Source of the DNA: Chloromonas sp. AAM2
Lineage: Eukaryota > Chlorophyta > Chlorophyceae > Chlamydomonadales > Chlamydomonadaceae
Direction of reading: 5' to 3'
Length of the DNA stretch: 64,000 bases
Assembly: GCA_004335635.1 (NCBI GenBank)
Contig: QAXH01004466.1
Span: forward strand, 29,271 to 93,270
The position numbers and the translations under genes are program-made. The notes beneath the pieces were generated by a model. It was not told the DNA's origin, made no database searches, and was given only the letters and a program-made list of their open reading frames with translations. This document shows, in pieces, positions 23,416 through 35,400 of this stretch (position 1 is the stretch's first letter; the number at the start of each line of letters is the position of its first letter).

Positions 23416-26400
23416 CTATCCTGAGGCTATGTCTTCGTAGTATATGAGCGCATCCAGCAGCTGTAAATACTGCATGCGGTGTGGCCCCAGGCGTGATAAG
23501 ACCTCCTGGCGGAAGTAACTGTCATCACCACCCTGCGCGCGGAAGATTGACATGCACATGGGGCACGAGCACGTGGGATGTGCATATCAGGCCTAGGCAA
23601 TGCATGATACAGACAGCGTTCATGTAAGAGGTACAAAGCAACCGTACGCTGGTTGTGACTGATCATGCAGAGTCAAGTGTTGACCTTGTCCCCGCCTTGA
23701 CATCCCCTCACCCCCTGATGATCCGTGGCACAGTGGCCACCATGCCACCCTTCCTCCCTCCATCAGGTGACTCACAACCTTTGCCAACCCAACAAACATT
23801 GCACTGTGGCCTTGCACACATTCTGAAAGCCCAGGACTCCGTCCAAAAGTATCAGCATTCATCTGTCCACCAGGTTGTCCCCACCTGTGTGGCCCTCTGC
23901 CGCATGACCCCGTACAGGAGGTCCAGCAGCTGGGGCCCGAGCGCCGCCCCGCACAGCTCCCGCAGCGCCCCCGCCCGCTCGCCCGCCCCCGTCACCCCGC
24001 CGCCACCCAGCGTCTGGAACAGCGGCTGGTGGGAGCTGGGCAGGCCCTGCAAGGGAAGTTACAAGGGGAAGAACGGGTTGGTCTGGCCAGACTAGGACAG
24101 GAGGAGGCTAGCCAAGGAGGTTTAACAGTGGAATTGACAACCAAAAGAACCAGAACCTGGGCACTGTTCTCACTTGGACTTCATAACAATCGTTCGTAAA
24201 CGTGTCTACTTTAATTCTGCACACTTGATATTTTACGAAGTTGGTGTATTTAGACCCAAGGTGATCATTTCAGATGTTGAGATCAGCAGTCCTTCCGCCA
24301 ATGATTGCAAAACACCTTTGTAAGCACCACTTGGTTGCAAAGCTGGCCGCGCTTTAAATTGGTTTGAGTCCAACTCAAAAAGCATCAAGCTTTTACGAAT
24401 TTGATGCCTTTTTGCGCATTTAAGCTTTGCCTGCCATGTGGGATGAGGCTGAGCAAGTCTCACTGAGAATACGAAGGACCGGATAAAATAAAGAGCAAAG
24501 GTCAAGGACCAGGTCATCTGACATTACCAGACCAGAGGAGGCGAGGCAAGGAACCAGGAAACCAGACAAACACTGACAGCAAACTAAAGTTGTGGGGACA
24601 AAGCATTCCAATAGAGGACAGGCTTGCCAGCCGGGGGTGCACACTCTCTGTCTCAGGCCAGTCGACTACAGTACCACCTGTTCTCTCATGCTTTGCTGAA
24701 GCCCTTGGATGCTCGCTACTGCTGCTGGGATGACAGGGATGCACACTTGCTCCGGCTGCACTACAGCGTGCATTAGCACTTCCCACACTGTGCACCAGCG
24801 CTGCATGTGCCTCATGTGGTTGACCCTCCACGCGCCTCACCTGGTTTAGCAGTTGTAGTTCTGCCTCAAAGTCCTCTGCGGCCGCCTCGCCCGTGCTGCC
24901 CTGACGCACCGGCTGGGAAGGACCGTTCGCCTTGCGCTGCAGAAAACACAAGAACCACAATGCCGTTAGAGCCGGCCTTATGTGGGTGTAAAGGGATTGA
25001 TTGTGATGAAGTACATAGGAGACATGAAAATTTGTGCGCCAAAACTGACCTGGCCAGCTTGCTCTACAGAACAAGTCAGCTTGACAAGATTCCATACACG
25101 AGCCAGCAGATGTTTGCATTGAAGCCAAGCACGACCTGCACTTCTGTACACTTGATGCATGTGCGCAGCTATCACACAAATGCCTGCTGCTATAGTTTGG
25201 CCCCTGGTGCGATTTGATTGCTTTGAGAACGAACATGACCCACACTTGTGTACGCCTATTGCATGTACGCTGCTGTTATCCCACCTGTGCTCCCTCTCTC
25301 ATGTCGTCGCTCTCCCCGCTGAGTTGCATGCGCTGCAGCTCGCCCGCCGCACCGCCCATGAGCATGCCGTCACTGCCCGTCATGCGCCGCCCGCTGGTGT
25401 GGTGCGTCTCCCCGTGGATCATGTGCCACTGCTTCGCCTCGGCCTGAAAGCAACAGGAAGGCAACTCGTAGAGCATGAGACGTCCTAACGAATTGCCAAT
25501 GGAGTCTCAATGAATAAAGTGCCGTGAATGACGTGACATGGCAGGCGCGAGCAACACCAGTGCATCCTCACACACAGTGCGCTGCGTGCGCGCCCCGGCT
25601 TGCAAAAACCTCCCATTATCTGAAAGACATTCCTCATGTGCTGGAGTTGAGTCTGCAGCTTGGACTTCCGTCACCTCAAGTGCGACCTTGTGATGCGCAC
25701 GGCCTTGTCGTCATACCACCACACCTGCTTCCTTTCTTCGTAGTATGCTCTCCGTGCACTCAGCAGCTCTGCCTCCCTCTGCCGGATCTCCTCCTGCCTC
25801 TTGGCCTCCCGGCGGGCCTGAGCAGCACGCAAACCCGAACAAGCATTAGGCCAGATCCATGCATACGGAATTCTTCCGCAACAACAACAATTCTTCCGCG
25901 ACAACCCGACTGAGCAAAGCTTGCGTAAATGTGCAGAACAAAACAGTCTCCACAGCCTTCTGAGTCTCATCCCTGGACTGCATCCTGTGGCTTGCCTGCC
26001 GCTCGGCAAGCCGGCAATTGTAAAGCATTACCAATTACCCACAGCGTTACCAGCAACCCTAGTTACTCTACTCACACAGAACTGCAGAACTGCCACTGAC
26101 CTTTGGGTCCATAGAGGCCCTACCACTGCCTGCGAGCACAAAACACACACACTGGATCAGCAGTACAGCCACGAGATGACGCAGTAAGTCCGCACAGCTC
26201 TGCATGCGTCTAAGAAAGCACGAGATTGCAGCAGTCAGATGTCGATCTCCATGCGATTGGCAGAAGATATATGTGGCAAGTGTCCGCTCACCAGCAGCGG
26301 ATCTGAGCTAACACTTCGTGTGCTATTGAGCCTTTGCTGGTTGGCGTTGAACAAAACGACTTGTCAATGTCAACGCAATAATCGCGATCCGCACCGCGTC

Positions 26401-29400
26401 ACAATCTCCCACCTTCATCCAACTCGCCAAACGAGGAATTCCTGGACAGTCTGCGCGTCGCTCCTGATTCCCCGCTGCCAGTCGGCACTCCGTTGCCCTG
26501 CCGCGCGCCGGGAGGTAGCGGAGGCCTGGCTCCGCCATCGCTGCCGTTACTCCCGCTCACCGGCCCTGGCCCGCCTGCACCGACTACTGGCAAGGCTGCA
26601 CCGTTGCCTGACGGTTGCCTCCCCGCCACCATGCGAGCTGCAGCCGCCCCTTTCAGAGCAGCCAGCGCCTCCCGCTGATTCTGTATGTGCGCTAAGCGCT
26701 GCTTGGCGACCTCCAACTCTCTGTCAAGACCGGTGGAGACGGAAGGCCTCCTACGCCTGCAGCCAGAAACGTCTGGCCACGCTTGAGCAGCATGACAGAA
26801 AACAACGGTGAAGAAACACAACAGTCCAATCCTCACAACGTCAAAGATGCTTTGAACACGGGTTGACCTGGCATACTGCTAGAACAGCCCTTTCCTGAAA
26901 AATCACTTCTCCTGGAAAGTGCCATAGAGCAGGTCATGCAATAATGTCTGCCCTGAGTAGCTCAGGTGATGATCACCTTAAGAGGCCGGCGGCACCACAC
27001 GTCCACGTCTATCACACTGGCGCAACATGGACCAATCACAGTTCAGCCAAGTACCGGCCCACCTCTCACCTGCTGGGTGAGGTTTGCAGCTCCATGCGCG
27101 CTACCTTGTCCCTGGCTCGAGCAGTGTACTCCTGCATGGTAAGCAAGTAGGCACTGCTTACAGCAGGTCGCACCAAGACCGCGCTGGAGAAACTGATTCA
27201 TGCTAACAAAACCCAAACAGTCAGATAGCCCAGATGACATCCTGGTTGCGGAGGTCACAGTTAAGCCAAAGGATGTGTGCATGCCCGACCGCAGCAGGCA
27301 CACTTTCATTGGCCGGTCAGCACACAAGCAAGACCCTGGTTGACCTTGGTGCTGTAATGTGAAAGGCATGTTCGCTTTACGTCCTGCTTTTCAGTTGAAT
27401 TAACCCAGCGGCACAGCAGGCGACGCAGAACGCCTACCTTTAGCCACGGTAGCTTGAGTATTGCTTCCGGTGTGGGCCTCTTGGCGGGGGAGCGTGACAG
27501 CAAGGCCTTGGTCAGGTCACGGATGTCGGGGGAAAACTGGAGGGGCGGAAGGCAGGGACACAGGGCCGGGTCAAGCGTGCAGGCACGCAGGTTGAATTGG
27601 GAGGACATGCAGGGATGCTCAAAATACGTGGGTGTGGAGGCACAGCATGCACATGAGAATGGATTGGCCTACAATTGAGGAGCTGGTTTAAAAGAAAACT
27701 GGAGGGAGAAGAGGGGCAGATATGCAGGGACGTTCACAAGGCGTTGGTGTGTGGTCAAAGCACGAGTGGCAGAATCAAGGGCAGGAATACAGGGCTAGAG
27801 TGCACAAAATGCAGGTTACTCTAAGAGTACTTGCTCAGCTCTATCCCACAGTCCAGTGCCATTGCAACTTTCAGCCATATGACCAACTCATAGGTCATCC
27901 AATCTAGTCCATCCAACCAAGTCCAATCCATCTATGTGCTCGTACCATCTCACCTACTGCAGGGTCAAAATAGTTCATTAGCAGGCACCAAACAACGAGG
28001 GCGGGCATGCAGGGGAGTGAGGGCTCTTAGCATCCCACCTGCTGCGGTATGGGCAGGTGCTCCCCCCGCATGATTTTGCACACGAGGCTGCTCATGTCGC
28101 TCGCATCAAAGGCGTGCTTCAGGCTCATCATCTCGTAGAGGCAGCACCCGAGGCTCCACATGTCCGACTTGAAGTCATACGGCTGACTGCTCATAACCTC
28201 TGCACAGGGGCAGGCGGCAGGATGAGGCCGCGTGAGACCATGCGGCAACAATTAAGGCACGTGCTTTGGGGCATCACCTTCGTCAATCCTCACACGATAA
28301 ATCCCGTTCCGTGTCCCTTGACGGCTTCCCTGGTGTAAACACACACATGACGTCACAAGGTTAAGGCAGCTCAACAGATGGTCTGCATCCATCGTCCTGG
28401 CTGCTGATTGGTTGCTGTGACCTGCTCACTTCCAAGACTGCGCTTTGGCGCATACACCTTCCTAATGACTGCAGTTTCCGGTTTCCGCCCCCACCTGGTG
28501 ACATGTAGTAGGGTGTGCCTATGATTGTGCTGGCGAGGTCTAGGGATCCGTTCAAAGGCCGGCTGATGCCAAAGTCACCCAGCTTGACGGTAGAGTCCCT
28601 GCAGCACGACAGCACAAAGCTGCGGGCATAAGCCTTGGGATGCATGGCCGACAGCGTTGCTCCTGCATGCTTCTATTGTTCGATTCGAGGCTCTTGTCAG
28701 TGACACCCTTGAATGCCAATGCTCATGCAGATTTCCATGGCTTTTACAACACACCAGGTCTCTGTGCTCCGGTGTGTTCCTTTGGTGCATTGCTGCGGTG
28801 CTGATGTGCATGGCTTACTTGGTGAGGAAGATGTTTTGCGTCTTGAGATCCCTGTGGAGGATGTTCTTGGCATGCACGTACTGAATCGCTAGCACCACCT
28901 GAAGCACGTGAAGACACATCACATGGTGTCAGTGGTGAAGGGCAGACATGATATGACGCACACATGCATCACGTGATGATAGGGGTCACGTGGTGCAAGG
29001 CATGCATAAAGTCCTTGTATGGGGCGTACGCTGAGCTGAGTGTGTCAGCATCATGTTCCAAGGCTTGCCAAACGCCATGCGTGTGACTTGCCTCCAGCCC
29101 GTTCCGCTCCAAGGCACGAGGGCAGCTCGCACAGTGCCTAGGGTCTTGTGGCGTTGTGGTTGTGTATGTCGTTATGGCTGGCCTCTGAACTGACCAAACT
29201 AAACCCAAAGGGTGGGACTGCTATGCGGTTTGAATGACAGCCTTGGGGGCATGCTAGCCGCAATCCCCTGGGCTCCGACGTGCATGTGTGTTTTAGGCAT
29301 GAGTATGCCGTTGCTGCCACACACCTGCACCAGCCACTCCAGTATCTGCGCCTCAGGCAGAGGTGTCTTACGCGCACGCAGCAGGCTGCACATGGGGACA

Positions 29401-30985
29401 AGCAGCGGGAGGGGTCACGTGTGTTTTGTGCATGCAAGCACATGGGGACAAGCACTGACAAGGGTGTAGATGGGCATGCATGGAAGCAAGCTCATGCCAG
29501 CAACCCAAGGGTTGTGTGTTTGGGGGCGTAGTGTAGGGGACGGCATGCATGGCAGCTGTCCTTTTGCTCGGCCTCAACCCTCCCGCTATTCATGCAGTTC
29601 CCGCACAAATGCTGTGTGACTGACTGTGTTGAGTTGAGTCATATACCGTGAGTGTCTCCTGACGCTCAACATGCATTGGACATGGCTTGACTGTTGTAGT
29701 GCTCCCACCTTTCTCCCGTTCGCTGTGTCAGGCCTGCTAGCTTGTGTGCCACTCATCCCAAGCGTCTAGCCGATCACCACCCCTCATGCCCGCCCCTTCA
29801 CCGCAATGGCAGTCCTCACCTGTACAAGTCGCCTGCCTCACAGTAGTCAGTGACCAGGCACAGGTGGCCCTTGTACATGAAGTGATCGACATACCTGCAT
29901 AGGCAGCAGACGTGTGATACCATGTGACTTGCATGAGCGGTGCATGTGCAGGGACATGGGGTCATGTTGCACTGCCGATCAAGGGCTTACACGTCCATGT
30001 AGCCATGTGGGCAAAATGGGAAAAACTGCTCTATGACCATCGCATGGCATGTGGTCTGAGCGTGTGCAAGGACATCAGGAATCGCTGGCATGGTCCCACA
30101 TGCACATGCCGCCTGCACCGCCATGCAGCATGCATGGGTGTTGCCAGTCCCCAGTTGGTTCACTGGGTAGCATGTCTATCATATTCCTGAAGGGTGACGC
30201 ACGATGATGCATGGGATTGTAGTGAAAACTCCAATAGCCCAATGCCAAGGCTGGGTGAAGAGATATGCCACTGCTAACTGTTTCAACCTGTTGAAATACT
30301 GAAGCCTGTTTGCTGCATGCTGCATCTGACCCACACCATCATGGCAGGGCACGATTAAGAGCTGCAATGCTGCATGCTGTATGTCACCACAGGCTGTGTA
30401 TGGTTGCAGTCCGAGATGGTTATCGCCCAGGGCATTGCTGACACGCCATAGCAGTGTAGCTGCACTTGCTTGCCTGCCTGTCAGACATCCTGTGGCTCAC
30501 CCGAGAATGAGAGGATGATTGAGGCTGGAGAGAACCGTCACCTCGAGCTCTGCACATGGACACGCAGCATGCACAATACGGTTGAGGCTGTAGGCAAGAG
30601 GAGCCAGTGTGTGGAGTACGGCTAAGCTCTGTAAGTGAAGCTTGTGAAACTCCAGGTACGGCTGAATCAAGGGCATAGCATGCAGCTCTTGCGTGCTACG
30701 GTTGGTGCTTTTGGTGTGCCTGCTTATTACAAAGGTATGTGCTACATTGTGTACATTTGATGCTTATGGAAAGCAAATGTGGTGCTCCTTGGGCTGCCAC
30801 TCTCTGTCATCAACGGCCCATCGCTTTCCATCGTGCTTGCCTGCTTGCTGTTTTTCTTTTTCGTTGTCCTCATCAATCTTTATCTTCTTGAGTACGAACT
30901 GCGCTTGGTCCTTCTTGGAGCTCACGAGGTAGGCCGATCCATAGGTTCCAACACCAATCTTCTTCACGACCTTGTACTCTTCCAT
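23416..30985 (-). CDS. NIMA-related (NEK) serine/threonine protein kinase
   Basis: Sixteen exons join in phase to 611 residues. The kinase domain comes first (residues about 4-258): glycine loop IGVGTYG, Lys33 in VLKKIKI, Glu in the alphaC piece [24 protein letters not shown] (Asp127), DFG (Asp145), activation loop ending GTPYYMSPE, then [17 protein letters not shown]. This is the NEK pattern. The tail has basic helical segments ([16 protein letters not shown], and [19 protein letters not shown]), a Gly/Pro linker with [12 protein letters not shown], and a short C-terminal domain ([16 protein letters not shown]). Exon 1 is 30985-30841, exon 2 30549-30501, the last exon 23532-23416. Exon 1 ends at a GC donor. 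An upstream in-frame ATG at 31099 would add 38 unrelated residues; I prefer 30985, right before the domain. NEK kinases in algae often control flagella and the cell cycle; the exact member is not assigned. Confidence 0.93.
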
Positions 30986-32431
30986 CGCTGATGTATCAAG
31001 TACTACCCCATCATTACTACCTCTAGTAGTGGGCGTGTCCAAGAGAAAGGAAATGAAACGAGAAGCCCTAGATGTCGAGTACGGCTTGAGTGCAACCAAC
31101 TGGTTCGCAACTCATACATGCCCAAGAGCCGCTACTCTGCGTTTGTGTGGCTTCCTGACCCTGCTGCAAATGAAAACGACAGTGGGCACGTGATACGGCA
31201 ACAAGTACAAGTACAAGTACGGGCTGAGAGGGCAGAATCGACTCACGTAGATGGGGCAGCTGACATATCGGCACATATCGGCAGCGGGCCACGTTCCCTT
31301 CAAAACAACGTGGCAACAGCTCTCTACGCCTTCAAGAAGTTCTGGGACAATTCCTATGTGCTGCACTGAAGCCAATGGTACTGTGGCGCGACCTGTCTTG
31401 AAAGATGTGGTTCTCAGTGTGTCCTTCTCATGTGTGGCCTTAAGGCAAGCACTCCTTGCCATAGGAAAAGCGCAACACCAGGTGTGCCATCATTGTCACC
31501 ATCTGTCCAACGTGTCCAATGTGGGTCCGTAGTAGTTCTTGCGGTATGTAGAAAACAAACAAAGAGCACCACAGCACGTTGATCATGTCATCCCTACAGG
31601 ACACAGTGTTCCAGGGTTTGATGCTATTTGTCCTCTGGCAATAAACAATTTTTTTGTTCCTTCTGCCATTTTACAAGGAGGGAGTGCACGCCCCAGGCAC
31701 CCCTGGCATACTCAAAACTTGCTTTTCATAATACTCAGATTCTGGGCTGATCACAGAGGCATATAAGCCTATAGCACGGGGGACCATTCTACAATTGTGT
31801 ATCAATCAACCAGTAGAAGTACCGCTGGTGCCTGTCACAAAGCAACTGCAATCTCCGAACGAAAAGTCATGTAGCACACAGTAGTAGCTTTGCACCCGTA
31901 ACCACGTCCGTAATGTCCTAGGTTTGTGCGCAGCCACCAACTTGATCGGTCCTGTCATCAACCTGCCAGCCAACTGGCACGTGAGTCACGCCGTGATCAG
32001 TAAGTTGTGACGTCCCGTGCCCATGTCGATCGTCCGAGGTACACAAAAAATTTGAGGGCCAAGGTCACCGAGGATTACGTAATCCACGAAAGATTTTTGA
32101 GCAACATTGAATCAACACCTGGCAAACTCTTTTTTTGACTGACAATATTGGGACCATAGACAAAGCGCGCCGAGGACAACTACAACTCACATTTTGGAAC
32201 AACTGGGTAAACGGATTCACTATCCAGCGGCCAAAGCACATGCAACCAGCGCATGTCAAGCTGGACAAGCCGCTGGACACGCCTTGTGTGCCGTCATAGA
32301 CTCTACTCATGCACATGCAACCTTGTTGTGCCGCATGCGTCCCTTGCGTGAATGACGCACAGGCTTCCGGCCATGCAGCAAACGTGCTTGCTTGCCCTGA
32401 CACGCAGCCACCTGCCAGTTGCGCTTTGAAT
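30986..32431. other. Intergenic region, no gene recognised
   Basis: This lies between the NEK kinase start and the 3' end of the NUB1-like gene, both on the minus strand, so it holds the kinase promoter. It includes a short AAGTAC triplicate (31199-31218) and, at 31333-31355, AAGAAGTTCTGGGACAATTC, a shortened relative of the dispersed repeat. No convincing exon was seen. Confidence 0.5.
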
Positions 32432-35400
32432 CTACTGTCCCTTGCCCTGGCAAGCCCCAGCAGCTGCCCTATTACTCGCACACAGCGCTCCAAACGTAGA
32501 TATAATTTCCCCCTCCTCGGTAACATCGATGTCATAGCTTGCCATGGCATCGGACTGAAGCGCAGCTCTAACTTCCTCCTCCACCTCCGCGTCACTGCCA
32601 GTGGGTCTCAATTCGCCACCGCCATCTTCATCCTCTTCATCCTCCTCATGCTGTGCATCAGCCTGCACACAACAGCGCCCAGTGTTTTCACCTTTAAGTT
32701 GCTGACAGGCTGACTGTGTGAACGTAGTTCTTGGTCTGTTTGGAGTAAGCATGGGAATCGATGCTCCTTAAGCCAGAGGATATGGAGGTATGGAAAAGCG
32801 ATACACAAAAAAGCACTTAGTCCCCAACCACCGCCCCCAACCACACCCACACCCAGAATCACACCAACACCACAACCAACCCCGGCCCCGGCTCCGGCTA
32901 CACCCACATCAAACCCCGCTTTCACACACATCACACCCAGCAGCCCACACCAACCTGCATTGATGATGAGCTTCCTGCTGCTGCCGATGAGCTGCCAAGG
33001 GGTGGCAGCCGCTCGGAAGGTGGCCTGGGCGCTGCAAGAGCCCGTATGCACCCATGCAGCTGGGACAGCACCTGGAGCATGTGCATGTGCAAAACAGCAC
33101 AAATTCCCCGCAGTCATTGTCAGTCAGTGCTGCGTGCCAAGCTGGATCGCCAAAGGGCTTGCTTTCAATTTATGCGACTGTGTTCTGCATGCAACTGCTA
33201 TGCCGGTTTGCAGCCAGCACAGGACAACCGACGGGATGGACACCGCCAGGACCTACCAGGAGCAAGCCAACAGACCAAGTGAGGCGAGGAAATGCAGAAA
33301 AGACGGGCCGAAGGAAGGCGGGTAACAAAGCAAGCCGCCTAGGCTAAAGATTCAAAACTTCCATACCTCAATCTGTCCATGTTCCTTAACCTTGTGATGG
33401 GTGACAAACATGATGATCGCAGAAGGTCCAGAAAGAGCCGTCTGCAGTGATAATCGGTAATCACGGCGACGAACAGCCTGCTGTATTCCTCTTGGTTGTG
33501 TGATGGCTGCTTTTGTTTGTGCCCCGCTGCTCAAACCAGATCATTGCATTGCCACCTGACCACCACTTGTGTTGAGTTGTTCACCTGCGTGTCGTCATCC
33601 GGGAGGTTTGATTGCTTGAGTGCCGCGATCACGGAGGCGATCTCGCGTGCCGCCTTGGCCCTGAGCAGTTGCTTGGGGCGGACGGCAGGGGCGACCGCAG
33701 GGCGCGACGAGGAAGATGCACCCCCTGTGCTGGCCGCTGGTCCCTGTGGGCACAGGTGAACATAACACCACCACAGGTGAACATAACACCACCACAGGTG
33801 AACATAACACCACCACCACCGTCATCACATCATTTGCAACATGGCATTTGCATATTCGCCCAAGGCATTTCTATCAAGTAAAAGGAGTGCCATTACATGA
33901 CATGATTACACAAGCAAAGGTTGAACAGGAACCGAGTGTTGAGTGCAGTGCGGCAGACCTTCAGAGGCCAGTCCATCTGTAAATGTCAGAACCGCACACA
34001 GGGGGTGCGCTCAAGTGCGTCACGTGGTACTCTTATCACGTGGTACTCTTATCACGTGGTGCTCTTATCTTGTGGTTAGCTGTTGGTACCACGAGCCCAC
34101 TGCATGACCGATGCGTGACATGCAGGACCAGGCCGCGTGCCCCACCCATGTGCCCCATGCGCGTACCTGTGCCACGCTCTGCATGACGCTGAGTGCCTGC
34201 ACCACCAGTGCACGTGTGCGCTCGTCCAACAGATCTTCCAGTGCACCGTCGAGGTTGTTGCCATGAAGGCGAAGGCTGAACGCAGCCAACTCCCTGAAAC
34301 GGACAGAAACGGGCAAGCTCTTGTTAACTTTGTTATCACCAGTAAACCCTGCCCCGTGTCATGTAACAGCTTCCCTGATGGCAGCAGCCATTGACATGCA
34401 GCAGGCTACGGCTGTCACGGACACTGCTTTGCTCAGGGCCCAGGGGTCCTAGGGAGGCCCAGTGGGTGCTGTCACTACTGAACACTGTGGCGCACGCCTG
34501 GGTCACACACCCTGCACACACGCCTCCTGAGACAGACGCAAGCAACTGCATTTCAGCCTCTTCTGAACAGCGAACAAAGTCCCCAAACCGTTCTCTGCGA
34601 CCTCGTCCCACAACCTACTGGCCTCTGATGTTCAAAGCTAGTGTGCAAATGCTTCAAGTTTGGTATTTCTGGAAGTCAGGAGTGCGTTCAGTGACCTGTT
34701 GACTCCCACGATGCGTACCTGCCGTACCCCAGGCTGACCAGGCGATCCAAACGTTCAGCGTCCACATACATGCCATCTGGAGTGCGCCCGTACAGTTTCC
34801 GCTCTTCCCTGTATGCAGCCTCCTGCCTGCGCCGCTGCCTCCGGTCCTACACACACCGTCGGTGTCATGTGTCACGATACCCTGTCAAAGTGTGGTTGTG
34901 TGTCTATGATAAGAAATTCAGCAAGCCTGAGCCCAGCAAGAGTGGCAAAGGGATTCACGGCGAACACAGGGAATGCAAGCATGCTTCAGACTTGCAGTCA
35001 TACTTTCACTGATGCCATGGGCCATGCCACGGGTAATGTCACATGCTTGCTTCATGCATGTACGCTTGTCATACAACGCTCCATATAACTAAGCAGCCCA
35101 TAGCACTGAGCACACAAGCACACACAAGGAGGCCTGCGGTCTACCTGTGCCTCCTGCCGCTGCTTGGCTATGAACGTGAGTGCCGCGTCCATGTCGCCCC
35201 CGCTGAGCTTGAGTGCCCGCCTGGCCTCAGGCAGGTCGTAGCCCATGTCCTGGAGCTGAGCCAACATCAGGTCAGACACCTGCGGGGGACAAACAGGACC
35301 CAGACGCATTCGTTGGGTCAAGCAGTTGGTGCTGGGACGGCAACATGTGCGTGTGGTTTTGCATTGAGAGGGCTCCAGTAGCGCTGCAGCAACCTTGAGT

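Noticed and set aside
30985..31099. Upstream in-frame ATG as NEK kinase start
   Set aside because: It adds 38 residues with no similarity to kinase N-termini; the ATG at 30985 lies just before the domain as in other NEKs.
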